DNA from: an uncultured Alcaligenaceae bacterium
GTDB taxonomy: Bacteria; Pseudomonadota; Gammaproteobacteria; Burkholderiales; Burkholderiaceae_B
NCBI GenBank assembly: GCA_937952975.1
Contig: CALFXX010000062.1
Coordinates: 1 to 16,398 of the forward strand
Length of the DNA stretch: 16,398 nucleotides
Direction of reading: 5' to 3'
In this document: one piece after another, positions 1 to 7,352 of the stretch
Position numbering within the stretch: position 1 is the stretch's first letter
Layout of the letters: every line of letters starts with the position of its first letter
Notes under the pieces: generated by a model
The model's database searches: none
Told to the model about the DNA's origin: nothing
What the model saw: the letters and a program-made list of their open reading frames with translations, nothing else
Made by a program: the position numbers and the translations under genes

Positions 1-720
1 TTCGACGCCCACTTGCTTGACTGCGGTGCCATCAGAAAACAAGCCAACTTCAGGCAGGGTGATACGTCGACCCGCATGCACGCTTTTGACCATGGCGTCA
101 GAGTCAACCGTTTGAACACCAATGATCTTGATGTCCGGGCGTAGCTGCTTCACATAGGCAGCGATGCCACTGATGAGCCCACCGCCGCCAATCGCCACAA
201 AAATGGCATCAATTGGCCCCGTATGTTGCCGCAAGATTTCCATGCCAATCGTGCCTTGACCGGCGATGACATCTGGATCATCAAACGGATGCACGAAGGT
301 CAGACTATGTTTTTTTTCAAGCGTGACGGCGTGCGTATAGGCGTCACTAAAACTATCCCCTTGTAAAACGACTTGCGCGCCAAGCGCGCGCACTGCGTCT
401 ATCTTGACCGCGGGGGTGGTGGTGGGCATCACAATCGTCGCCTTACAGTTTAGGCGCTGCGCCGCCAGGGCGACTCCCTGGGCATGGTTGCCCGCCGACG
501 CCGCGATCACGCCGCGCGCCAATGTAGCCTGAGGCAAATGCGCCATTTTGTTATAAGCGCCACGCAGCTTAAAGCTGAACACGGGTTGGGTGTCTTCGCG
601 TTTGAGCCAGACGTTGTTGCCAATACGCGCAGAGAGCTGCGGAGCCCGATCAAGCGGTGTCTCAATCGCCACGTCATACACTTTCGATGTCAAAATGCGT
701 TTCAGATAGTCGATGTTCAT
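1..720 (-). CDS. ilvA: Threonine ammonia-lyase, biosynthetic (partial, C-terminus outside window)
   Basis: This is a PLP-dependent enzyme that deaminates L-threonine to 2-oxobutanoate, the first committed step of isoleucine synthesis in the cytoplasm. Reading the minus strand from the ATG at 720-718 gives 240 residues with no stop before the window edge. Visible motifs are SFKLRGAYNK (49-58) with the PLP-binding Lys51, SAGNHAQG (75-82), which contacts substrate and cofactor, and the phosphate-binding glycine loop GGGGL (178-182). GVQTVDSDAM and GLFSDGTAV follow, as in the biosynthetic, ACT-regulated type. The missing C-terminus should hold the ACT-like regulatory domains that respond to isoleucine; they cannot be seen here. 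The start is supported by an AAGGG Shine-Dalgarno about 5 nt upstream and by the usual N-terminal MNxDYLxxIL. The gene is divergent from the yqaA-like gene. Confidence 0.95.
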   Translation of the reverse strand, partial: MNIDYLKRILTSKVYDVAIETPLDRAPQLSARIGNNVWLKREDTQPVFSFKLRGAYNKMAHLPQATLARGVIAASAGNHAQGVALAAQRLNCKATIVMPTTTPAVKIDAVRALGAQVVLQGDSFSDAYTHAVTLEKKHSLTFVHPFDDPDVIAGQGTIGMEILRQHTGPIDAIFVAIGGGGLISGIAAYVKQLRPDIKIIGVQTVDSDAMVKSVHAGRRITLPEVGLFSDGTAVKQVGVE

Positions 721-796
721 GGGGCCCTTGGTCGCGCTTACATGGTGCAGGAGTTTCGTGGCGACGTACCACGCACTCTGAAAGGGTCATTATCCC
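721..796. promoter_or_regulatory. Divergent intergenic spacer between ilvA and yqaA-like gene
   Basis: This 76-bp spacer must hold the start signals for ilvA (leftward) and probably for the yqaA-like gene (rightward). An AAGGG Shine-Dalgarno for ilvA is visible on the minus strand next to its ATG. A short inverted repeat, CGTGG-N7-CCACG (757-773), sits in the middle and could be an operator, but it is short. I cannot assign -35/-10 boxes with confidence. If the yqaA-like gene starts at 833 instead of 797, the spacer extends to 832. Confidence 0.35.
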
Positions 797-1393
797 ATGC
801 GTCACATAAGCCGATTGACGCGCGAGGAGTGTGTGCTGGATTCATTGTTTTCTACTTTGCTGGATCTGTTCGCCTTACCGTCGGTCGGTTTAGGGGCGAT
901 TTTTTTGATCAGTGTGCTTGCCGCGACGATCTTGCCTGTTGGATCTGAGCCGATATTTTTAGGCTATCTGGCGCTACAGCCAGATTTTTTTTGGACCGCT
1001 ATTGCCGTGGCAACGGCTGGTAATAGCATCGGAGGCTTCATCACGTATTGGATGGGTGCGGGCGCGCAGCGCGCGTACAAGCGTTGGCGACGACCGCGAC
1101 TTCAAGCCTTCGCCTCGCCGGCGCACCAACAAGCCGATCAAGCTGGGGCCGGCAGCAGCGCGGTTGGCAGCGTCGCGCAGGAGTCTGCACAAAAAACACG
1201 AGCTCAGGCTTGGGTACAGCGTTTTGGTGCACCTGCCCTGTTGCTTTCTTGGTTGCCCATCATTGGAGATCCGCTTTGCGGCGTGGCGGGGTGGCTGCGC
1301 CTGCCGTGGTTACCGTGCCTCATCTACATGATTCTTGGTAAGTTTGCCCGTTATTTGGCGCTTGGCGGCGTATTGTCATTGTGGCTGTCTTAG
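797..1393 (+). CDS. yqaA: YqaA-type DedA/VTT-family inner membrane protein
   Basis: This is a 198-residue polytopic membrane protein of the YqaA branch of the DedA/SNARE-associated (VTT) superfamily. Matching features are an N-terminal hydrophobic segment, then ILPVGSEPIFLGYLAL (45-60), a conserved NSIGGFITYWMG (75-86), and SWLPIIGDPLCGVAGWLRLPW followed by LGKFARYLAL near the C-terminus. DedA-superfamily proteins are thought to act in lipid flipping or membrane homeostasis; the exact role of YqaA is not settled. Between the two conserved halves is a loop of roughly 45 residues rich in Ala, Gln, Ser and Arg that E. coli YqaA lacks. The start is uncertain. ATG 797 has a weak AAAGG upstream. 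The in-frame GTG at 833 is preceded very closely by GAGGAG (824-829), so a 186-residue product is possible. Gene order and orientation suggest independent transcription from ilvA. Confidence 0.85.
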   Translation: MRHISRLTREECVLDSLFSTLLDLFALPSVGLGAIFLISVLAATILPVGSEPIFLGYLALQPDFFWTAIAVATAGNSIGGFITYWMGAGAQRAYKRWRRPRLQAFASPAHQQADQAGAGSSAVGSVAQESAQKTRAQAWVQRFGAPALLLSWLPIIGDPLCGVAGWLRLPWLPCLIYMILGKFARYLALGGVLSLWLS

Positions 1394-1480
1394 GGCCGTG
1401 TGCGCAGCAAGGCTAGGCTTGGTGGCCCGCGCCAGGTCGCCCGGTGCGTCAGCGTCCCTACCGCGAGCAAGGTTGTCCGA

Positions 1481-1495
1481 CCCCAAGTCTTGGGG
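1481..1495. repeat. Perfect 15-bp palindrome upstream of the giant oxidoreductase gene
   Basis: CCCCAAG-T-CTTGGGG reads as a perfect inverted repeat with 7-bp arms around one central base. It lies 70 bp upstream of the oxidoreductase start, within the 171-bp gap after the yqaA-like gene. No T-run follows, so it is a poor terminator and more like an operator. A weaker inverted repeat, CTTAAA-N7-TTTAAG, follows at 1522-1540. No regulator can be named from sequence alone. Confidence 0.45.
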
Positions 1496-1564
1496 GTATT
1501 CCAAACACTTTTGTAGCATCGCTTAAAATAAGTCTTTAAGGGCAACCTCCAAGATTTCTGACCT

Positions 1565-4500
1565 ATGAACGCCCCGTTTGCTAGCCACCTGTTAAACGCC
1601 GAGCCTTTGTCTGATTCGCAGGCACGCTTGCGCGAAATCCCCTACAACTACACCTCTTTTTCAGATCGAGAAGTGGTCTGCCGCCTATTGGGCGATGATG
1701 CCTGGGCCCTGCTGTTCGATCTGCGCGGCGAGCGCCGCACGGGTCGCTCGGCCCGGATGCTCTACGAGGTGTTGGGTGATATCTGGGTGGTCCGACGCAA
1801 CCCTTATTTGCAAGACGACTTGCTCGACAACCCCAAGCGTCGCAAGTTACTGATCGAAGCCTTGCAACACCGGTTGACCGAGATTGATAAGCGTCGCGTG
1901 GGTGACGACGCCGGGCGTGATGAAAAAGTAGCTCACTTACTTGATCGCGCGCGCATGGCGGTCAAGGCGTTTGAGCAAGAGTTTGAGCAAATTGGTCGTT
2001 TGCGACGCCAAGTGCAAAAAACCTTGGGTCGACTTACCGCGCGCGACAACATCAAGTTTGATGGGTTATCGCGCGTGTCGCATGTCACAGACGCGACCGA
2101 CTGGCGCGTTGAATACCCGTTTGTTGTGCTCACCCCTGATACTGAAGACGAAATTGCCGGTTTAGTGCGTGGCTGTATTGAATTGGGTTTGACCATCGTA
2201 CCCAGAGGGGGCGGCACCGGTTACACCGGCGGCGCGATCCCCTTGACCTGGCGCTCGGCGGTGATTAACACCGAAAAACTCGATACCCTTGGTGCAGTTG
2301 AGCATATATCCTTACCTGGGGTTGCCGAACCTGTGGCGACTGTGCGTGCGGGTGCTGGCGTTGTCACCAAGCGGGTTTCCGAAGCCGCCGAACTCGCAGG
2401 ATTTGTTTTTGCAGTGGATCCGACTTCGGCAGATGCCTCGTGTGTGGGCGGTAATGTCGCCATGAACGCGGGCGGTAAAAAAGCCGTACTTTGGGGGACT
2501 GCGTTAGACAATCTCGCCTGGTGGCGCATGGTTGATCCAGAGGGCAACTGGCTCGACGTGACGCGCCTTGAGCATAATCTTGGCAAAATCCACGAGGCTG
2601 GGCGCGTTCGTTTTGAGCTGACGTGGTCCGATGGTACGGCCCCGGCAGGCGAACGTCCTTTGCGTACTGAAATTCTTGATGTTGATGGCGCGGGGTTGCG
2701 CAAAGTTGGCTTGGGTAAAGATGTAACCGATAAGTTTTTATCGGGCCTGCCTGGCGTGCAAAAAGAAGGTTGTGATGGCCTCATTACGGCCGCGCGTTGG
2801 GTCTTGCACCGTATGCCTCGCCATACGCGCACGGTTTGCCTCGAGTTTTTTGGTCAGGCGCGTGATTCGATCCCTTCTATTGTCGAAATTAAAAACTACC
2901 TTGACGAGACGGGTCGTACGCGTGGTGCGTTATTGGCCGGGCTCGAGCATCTAGACGAGCGCTACTTGCGCGCGGTGGGTTATTCAACCAAAAGTAAGCG
3001 CGGTGTGTTGCCAAAGATGGTGTTGTTTGGCGATATCGTGGGTGACGATGAGTCGGCGGTTGCCGCAGCCACCAGCGAAGTCGTTCGACTTGCCAACACA
3101 CGTCACGGCGAAGGCTTTATTGCCGTCAGCGCCGAGGCGCGTAAAAAGTTTTGGCTTGACCGTGCTCGCACGGCCGCCATTGCGCGCCACACCAACGCGT
3201 TCAAAATTAATGAAGACGTGGTGATTCCGCTTGATCGGATGGGTGAGTACACCGACCACATCGAGCGCATCAATATTGAGCTGTCGATCCGTAATAAGCT
3301 AAAGTTGCTTGATGCTCTTGAAGCGGTTTGTGCCGGTGTGTTGCCGGTGGCCAAGCTTGACCGCAGCACTGAAGAAGGCGTGTCGATCGAAGAGGCGCTC
3401 AACGAGCGCAAAGTACAGGCGCTCGAAGTGCTTGAACGCGTACGTCGGCGCTGGAAATGGGTGCATGACAACCTTGATTTGTCGCTCAGGCAGGCGCTCG
3501 AGTCCCTTGAGCTTTATGGCTTGGGGGCATTGGTCGATTCGGTGCGCGAACGTCTGAATCATCAACCCTCGGCCCGTCTGTTTGATGTGGCGCAAGATCG
3601 CAGCCTTCGGATATCCTGGAAAAACGAAGTCAAGGCAGAACTAGCAGGTTTGTTTAGCGGCGCAGATTTCGCCCCGGTCATGGCCGAATTGCAGGCAGTC
3701 CATGCGCGCATCTTGAAAAGTCGCGTTTTTGTTGCCTTGCATATGCACGCTGGCGATGGCAACGTGCATACAAATATCCCTGTTAACTCTGACGATTACG
3801 AGATGCTTGGCGAAGCGAATGCTGTGGTGGTTCGCATCATGCAAATCGCGCGCGACCTCGACGGCGTGATCTCTGGCGAGCACGGCATTGGCCTGACAAA
3901 GTACGAGTTTTTATCGGAAAGCGAGCTTGCACCTTTTCAGGATTACAAACGCAAGATTGATCCGGATAACCACTTTAACGCGGGCAAACTCATGCCCGGG
4001 GCAGACCTGCGTAACGCCTGGACGCCAAGCTTTGGTTTGATGGGACATGAATCCATCATCATGCAGCAAAGCGATATTGGTGCGATCAGTCATTCGATCA
4101 AAGATTGTTTGCGTTGCGGTAAATGTAAGCCGGTGTGCGCCACGCACGTGCCGCGTGCCAATTTGCTGTACTCACCACGCAATAAAATTTTGGCAACGTC
4201 GCTGTTGATTGAAGCGTTCTTGTACGAAGAGCAAACTCGTCGCGGGATTAGCTTGAAACACTGGGAAGAGTTCGAAGACGTTGCTGATCACTGCACGGTA
4301 TGCCATAAGTGTTACAACCCGTGTCCAGTCGATATTGACTTTGGCGATGTGTCGATGAACATGCGTGCTTTGTTGCGGCGCATGGGTCATAAATCGTTCA
4401 ATCCCGGCACCTCTGCCGCGATGTTCTTTTTAAACGCCAAAGATCCTGCAACGATTAATGCGACACGACTTGCCATGGTGGGTGTCGGGTACAAGGTGCA

Positions 4501-5503
4501 GCGCTTTGTACATGATTTGTTTTCAAAGTTTGCGCGTAAGCAAACGGCTCAACCCCCTGCAACAGTGGGTAAGCCTGCCATGCGCGAGCAGGTTGTGCAT
4601 TTTATTAATAAAAAAATGCCGGGCAATTTACCCAAGCAAACTGCACGCAAGTTGTTAGACATCGAAGACTCTGATTACGTGCCGATCATCCGGCCGCGCG
4701 AAACGTCAGCCGAAACAGAGGCGGTGTTTTATTTTCCAGGCTGTGGCTCTGAGCGCCTGTTTTCGCAGGTTGGGTTGGCTACGCAAGCGATGCTTTGGCA
4801 TGCTGGCGTGCAGACCGTGTTGCCGCCAGGTTATTTGTGCTGCGGTTACCCGCAGCGCGGTAACGGCATGAACGATAAAGCCGAAAAAATCATTACGGAT
4901 AACCGGGTATTATTTCATCGCGTGGCCAACACGTTAAATTATCTTGACATCAAAACCGTTGTCGTCAGCTGTGGCACATGCTACGACCAGCTGTCAGGCT
5001 ACGAGTTTGACAAGATCTTTCCGGGTTGTCGCTTGATCGATATTCACGAGTATCTGCTCGAAAAAGGCATCAAGCTCGATGGTGTGCAAGGTACGCGGTA
5101 CATGTATCACGACCCTTGCCATACGCCCATGAAGCTGCAAGATCCAATGAAAACCGTGCGGTCGCTCGTAGGCGATTCGGCGATTAAAACCGAACGCTGC
5201 TGCGGAGAGTCGGGCACGCTAGCGGTGACTCGACCCGATATTTCAACGCAGGTGCGGTTTCGTAAAGAAGAAGAGCTCGCTAAAAACACAAAAGAATTGC
5301 GTGCCGATGGCTTTGAGGGAGACATCAAGATGTTGACCTCGTGCCCCTCGTGTATGCAGGGTTTGTCGCGCTTTGAACAAGATACGGCAGCGAAAGCAGA
5401 CTACATTGTGGTTGAAATGGCGCGTTTGATTTTGGGTGAAAACTGGCTTGAAGAGTACGTTAAAAAAGCGAATGATGGCGGTATTGAGCGTGTGCTGGTT
5501 TAG
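1565..5503 (+). CDS. DUF3683-type FAD-binding oxidoreductase fused to Fe-S (GlpC/GlcF-like) module
   Basis: This 1312-residue protein resembles the Burkholderiales family of giant FAD/Fe-S dehydrogenases related to D-lactate and glycolate dehydrogenases (GlcD plus GlcF in one chain). Domains in order: a DUF3683-like N-terminal region (about 20-130); a helical linker; a PCMH-type FAD-binding domain (about 180-420) with PRGGGTGYTGGAIP (213-226) and DPTSADASCVGGN (285-297); an FAD-oxidase C-terminal domain ending in HMHAGDGNVH (726-735), SGEHGIG (770-776) and FNAGKLMPG (804-812); and two 4Fe-4S motifs, CxxCxxCxxxC at 848-858 and 910-920. Two CCG-type cysteine-rich domains follow, with LCCGYPQRG (1091-1099), SCGTC (1135-1139), HDPCH (1182-1186), RCCGESG (1211-1217) and SCPSC (1259-1263). 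It probably oxidises a 2-hydroxyacid and passes electrons to quinone at the membrane; the substrate is unknown. About 165 residues (roughly 560-725) are inserted before the HAGDGNVH motif. There is no strong Shine-Dalgarno, and the start is chosen as the first ATG of a long in-frame DUF3683 region. Confidence 0.9.
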   Translation: MNAPFASHLLNAEPLSDSQARLREIPYNYTSFSDREVVCRLLGDDAWALLFDLRGERRTGRSARMLYEVLGDIWVVRRNPYLQDDLLDNPKRRKLLIEALQHRLTEIDKRRVGDDAGRDEKVAHLLDRARMAVKAFEQEFEQIGRLRRQVQKTLGRLTARDNIKFDGLSRVSHVTDATDWRVEYPFVVLTPDTEDEIAGLVRGCIELGLTIVPRGGGTGYTGGAIPLTWRSAVINTEKLDTLGAVEHISLPGVAEPVATVRAGAGVVTKRVSEAAELAGFVFAVDPTSADASCVGGNVAMNAGGKKAVLWGTALDNLAWWRMVDPEGNWLDVTRLEHNLGKIHEAGRVRFELTWSDGTAPAGERPLRTEILDVDGAGLRKVGLGKDVTDKFLSGLPGVQKEGCDGLITAARWVLHRMPRHTRTVCLEFFGQARDSIPSIVEIKNYLDETGRTRGALLAGLEHLDERYLRAVGYSTKSKRGVLPKMVLFGDIVGDDESAVAAATSEVVRLANTRHGEGFIAVSAEARKKFWLDRARTAAIARHTNAFKINEDVVIPLDRMGEYTDHIERINIELSIRNKLKLLDALEAVCAGVLPVAKLDRSTEEGVSIEEALNERKVQALEVLERVRRRWKWVHDNLDLSLRQALESLELYGLGALVDSVRERLNHQPSARLFDVAQDRSLRISWKNEVKAELAGLFSGADFAPVMAELQAVHARILKSRVFVALHMHAGDGNVHTNIPVNSDDYEMLGEANAVVVRIMQIARDLDGVISGEHGIGLTKYEFLSESELAPFQDYKRKIDPDNHFNAGKLMPGADLRNAWTPSFGLMGHESIIMQQSDIGAISHSIKDCLRCGKCKPVCATHVPRANLLYSPRNKILATSLLIEAFLYEEQTRRGISLKHWEEFEDVADHCTVCHKCYNPCPVDIDFGDVSMNMRALLRRMGHKSFNPGTSAAMFFLNAKDPATINATRLAMVGVGYKVQRFVHDLFSKFARKQTAQPPATVGKPAMREQVVHFINKKMPGNLPKQTARKLLDIEDSDYVPIIRPRETSAETEAVFYFPGCGSERLFSQVGLATQAMLWHAGVQTVLPPGYLCCGYPQRGNGMNDKAEKIITDNRVLFHRVANTLNYLDIKTVVVSCGTCYDQLSGYEFDKIFPGCRLIDIHEYLLEKGIKLDGVQGTRYMYHDPCHTPMKLQDPMKTVRSLVGDSAIKTERCCGESGTLAVTRPDISTQVRFRKEEELAKNTKELRADGFEGDIKMLTSCPSCMQGLSRFEQDTAAKADYIVVEMARLILGENWLEEYVKKANDGGIERVLV

Positions 5504-5566
5504 CGTGCTGGCGACTCTAAGTTGCGCTCTCGTGAAAACATACTGAAGCATAAGGTTTGAACGTTC

Positions 5567-6505
5567 ATGCGATATATCCCTGAAGCGCAATCGTCTGCAA
5601 TCGTCACACACGAAATGGCCTTTGAAGCGATAAGCGAGGCCTTTCAGGCGGCTGGCGCACAAGGCTCGGTGGTGTTTCCGGCGCTGATTGCCCACGGATC
5701 AAATCCGAGCAACCGTTTTTCGGTGAAGTCTGGTGCGACAGAGGCGCTCGCGGGTTTGAAGATGGGGTTTATTTGGCCCGGCAATACAGCACGAGGTCTG
5801 CCGACGCATAACTCAGTGACTGTGTTGTTTAATCAGGACACGGGTGGTGTGCATGCGGTCATTGAGTCGGGCGTTGTCAACGCGTTTCGCACTGCTGCGG
5901 CAGACGCAGTCGCAACGAATCAGCTGGCGCGTAAAGATGCCAAGACGCTTGCGGCGTTTGGTGCGGGCAATCAGGCCGGCTACGACTGTATGGCGATCGC
6001 TCGCATTCGCAATATCGAGACAGTCTTGGTGGTCAATGCCGATGCGGCGCGCGCCGAGCGTTTTGCTCAGCGTTTGGCTGCGCACGGATTGAAAGTCGAG
6101 CGCGCATCGGCGCAAGATGCTTGTGCACGCGCTGATATCATCGTGACGGCAACACCCGCAAAAGCGCCGCTGTTTGAAGCAGACTGGATACGCCCAGGTA
6201 CCCATATTTCGTGCATGGGCGCAGATGGTGTGGGCAAGCAAGAGTTGCCGACGGGCTTGTATGGACGCTCGAAGCTATTTTGTGACTTAGCGGCACAATC
6301 AGTGGTGATTGGCGAGTTTCAACATGCGGCGGCCTTGATTCAGGCGGGCGCCGTTGCATTGACGCAAATTGGTACTGTGCTCAGTGGGCAGGCCTTGGGT
6401 CGCCAAGACGACCAAGCCATTACCATTTTTGATAGTTCAGGCATCGCTTTGCAAGACCTGTACATCGCTGATCGCTTGTTAAGTGCCTGCCCGATCAGCG
6501 CTTAG
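5567..6505 (+). CDS. Ornithine cyclodeaminase/mu-crystallin-family protein (likely imine reductase)
   Basis: This 312-residue NAD(P)-binding protein belongs to the ornithine cyclodeaminase/mu-crystallin superfamily. Family members include ornithine cyclodeaminase, alanine dehydrogenase, and ketimine or delta-1-pyrroline-2-carboxylate reductases. Visible features are GLKMGFIWPGN (63-73) with the family lysine Lys65, LPTHNSVTVLF (78-88), SGVVNAFRTAA (101-111) with Arg108, and the Rossmann glycine loop FGAGNQAGYD (131-140). A C-terminal FDSSGIALQD (288-297) carries the conserved Asp. The sequence does not decide between a cyclodeaminase and a reductase. The reductase reading is favoured by general family knowledge and by the convergent 5-oxoprolinase operon, so this is inference. 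The gene starts 63 bp after the oxidoreductase stop on the same strand, so co-transcription is possible. The Shine-Dalgarno is weak (AAGG, 5552-5555). Confidence 0.85.
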   Translation: MRYIPEAQSSAIVTHEMAFEAISEAFQAAGAQGSVVFPALIAHGSNPSNRFSVKSGATEALAGLKMGFIWPGNTARGLPTHNSVTVLFNQDTGGVHAVIESGVVNAFRTAAADAVATNQLARKDAKTLAAFGAGNQAGYDCMAIARIRNIETVLVVNADAARAERFAQRLAAHGLKVERASAQDACARADIIVTATPAKAPLFEADWIRPGTHISCMGADGVGKQELPTGLYGRSKLFCDLAAQSVVIGEFQHAAALIQAGAVALTQIGTVLSGQALGRQDDQAITIFDSSGIALQDLYIADRLLSACPISA

Positions 6506-6521
6506 GCTTTGAGCCCTGCTT

Positions 6522-6613
6522 CAAGCCAGCATCGTGCTGAGACGCAAGCCTAGAGCAAGGCTTGCCTCAAGCCGACTTTAATACCCGGCTCAAGCCGCGA
6601 CTTCAATCCCCGC
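6522..6613. repeat. Degenerate tandem repeat, 23-bp period (CAAGCC x4)
   Basis: The hexamer CAAGCC occurs at 6522, 6545, 6568 and 6591, exactly 23 bp apart each time. The third and fourth units share more: GACTTTAATACCCGG and GACTTCAATCCCCGC match at 12 of 15 positions with a 2-bp offset. The fourth unit lies inside the 3' end and stop codon of pxpA. The array may therefore be a decayed duplication of the end of that gene spreading into the convergent spacer. Confidence 0.5.
6544..6565. terminator. Hairpin between convergent genes (candidate bidirectional terminator)
   Basis: GCAAGCCT-AGAGCA-AGGCTTGC forms a perfect 8-bp stem with a 6-nt loop in the 84-bp spacer between the convergent mu-crystallin-family gene and pxpA. 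The position suits a shared terminator. There is no U-tract on either side, so termination would be weak or factor-dependent. It overlaps the 23-bp repeat. Confidence 0.4.
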
Positions 6614-7345
6614 ATTCACAAGCGCCTCGCGGATTGCTTTGGCAAACATGACGGCACCCGGTTGGTCGCCGTGAATACACAGCGTATCAGCCTGCACCTT
6701 CACGACAGTGCCGTCGTTGGCGGTCAGCGTGCCTGTTTGTACCATTTGTAAAACGTGTTTGATCGATACTTGCACGTCTTCGATCATGGCGCCTGGTTTG
6801 TTACGTGGGCTGAGCGTGCCGTCGGGTGAGTAGGTACGATCACCAAAGACCTCTTGTGCCACTCGTAGTCCAATCGACTGGGCGATTGGCACCATCGCAC
6901 TTCCCGCTAAGACAAAAAAGACAAGCTCGCGATCTACATCGTAGGTCGCTTGAGCCAACGCACGCGCGAGCCCTTCGTCTTTGACCGCCATGTTGTAGAG
7001 CTGGCCATGCGCTTTGACGTGGCGTAGACGGGCGCCTTGTGAGGCTGCGACGCCAGCCAAGGCGCCAATCTGTACCACCATCATGTCGTAGGCTTCTTGA
7101 TCGGTGATGGCCATATTGCGACGCCCAAACCCTTGAAGATCTGGCAGGCCCGGGTGGGCGCCGAGGGCTACGCCTTGCTTGAGCGCTGCCGCGACGGTCT
7201 TACGCATCGTGGCCGGATCCCCACCGTGAAAACCGCAGGCGATATTGGCTGACGAGACGAAAGGCAAGATGGCCTCATCGTTGCCTAATTTCCAAACGCC
7301 AAAGCTTTCGCCCATATCGCAGTTCAGGTCAATTTTTAGTGTCAT
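6590..7345 (-). CDS. pxpA: 5-oxoprolinase subunit A (LamB/YcsF family)
   Basis: This is a cytoplasmic LamB/YcsF-family protein of 251 residues. With PxpB and PxpC it forms the ATP-dependent 5-oxoprolinase that opens 5-oxoproline (pyroglutamate) to glutamate. Conserved stretches are DLNCDMGESFG near the N-terminus, SANIACGFHGGDP, GAHPGLPDLQGFGRR, HVKAHGQLYN, FGDRTYSPDGTLSPR and CIHGDQPGA. The ATG at 7345 is chosen over an in-frame upstream start at 7450. The family begins with M-x-L-K-I-D-L-N-C-D-M-G, and the upstream extension lies inside pxpC and is not family-like. A GAGGA Shine-Dalgarno overlaps the pxpC stop codon, only 7 bp upstream, which indicates translational coupling. The usual VKPHGALYN motif reads VKAHGQLYN here, a mild deviation. 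Confidence 0.93.
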   Translation of the reverse strand: MTLKIDLNCDMGESFGVWKLGNDEAILPFVSSANIACGFHGGDPATMRKTVAAALKQGVALGAHPGLPDLQGFGRRNMAITDQEAYDMMVVQIGALAGVAASQGARLRHVKAHGQLYNMAVKDEGLARALAQATYDVDRELVFFVLAGSAMVPIAQSIGLRVAQEVFGDRTYSPDGTLSPRNKPGAMIEDVQVSIKHVLQMVQTGTLTANDGTVVKVQADTLCIHGDQPGAVMFAKAIREALVNAGIEVAA

Positions 7346-7352
7346 GATGTCC

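Noticed and set aside
484..948. Plus-strand open frame of 154 codons
   Set aside because: It lies opposite ilvA, crosses its start region, and overlaps the start of the yqaA-like gene. The protein shows no family features.
1490..1516. Possible promoter TTGGGG/TTGTAG before the giant oxidoreductase gene
   Set aside because: The spacing is 15 bp and both boxes are poor matches, so I do not assign it.
2221..2832. 203-codon minus-strand open frame inside the giant oxidoreductase gene
   Set aside because: It is antisense to well-conserved FAD-domain coding sequence with intact motifs; composition is Ser/Thr/Pro-rich as expected from a shadow frame.
5243..5695. 150-codon minus-strand open frame across the oxidoreductase end and the mu-crystallin-family start
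   Set aside because: It is antisense to two recognisable genes and has no recognisable domain.
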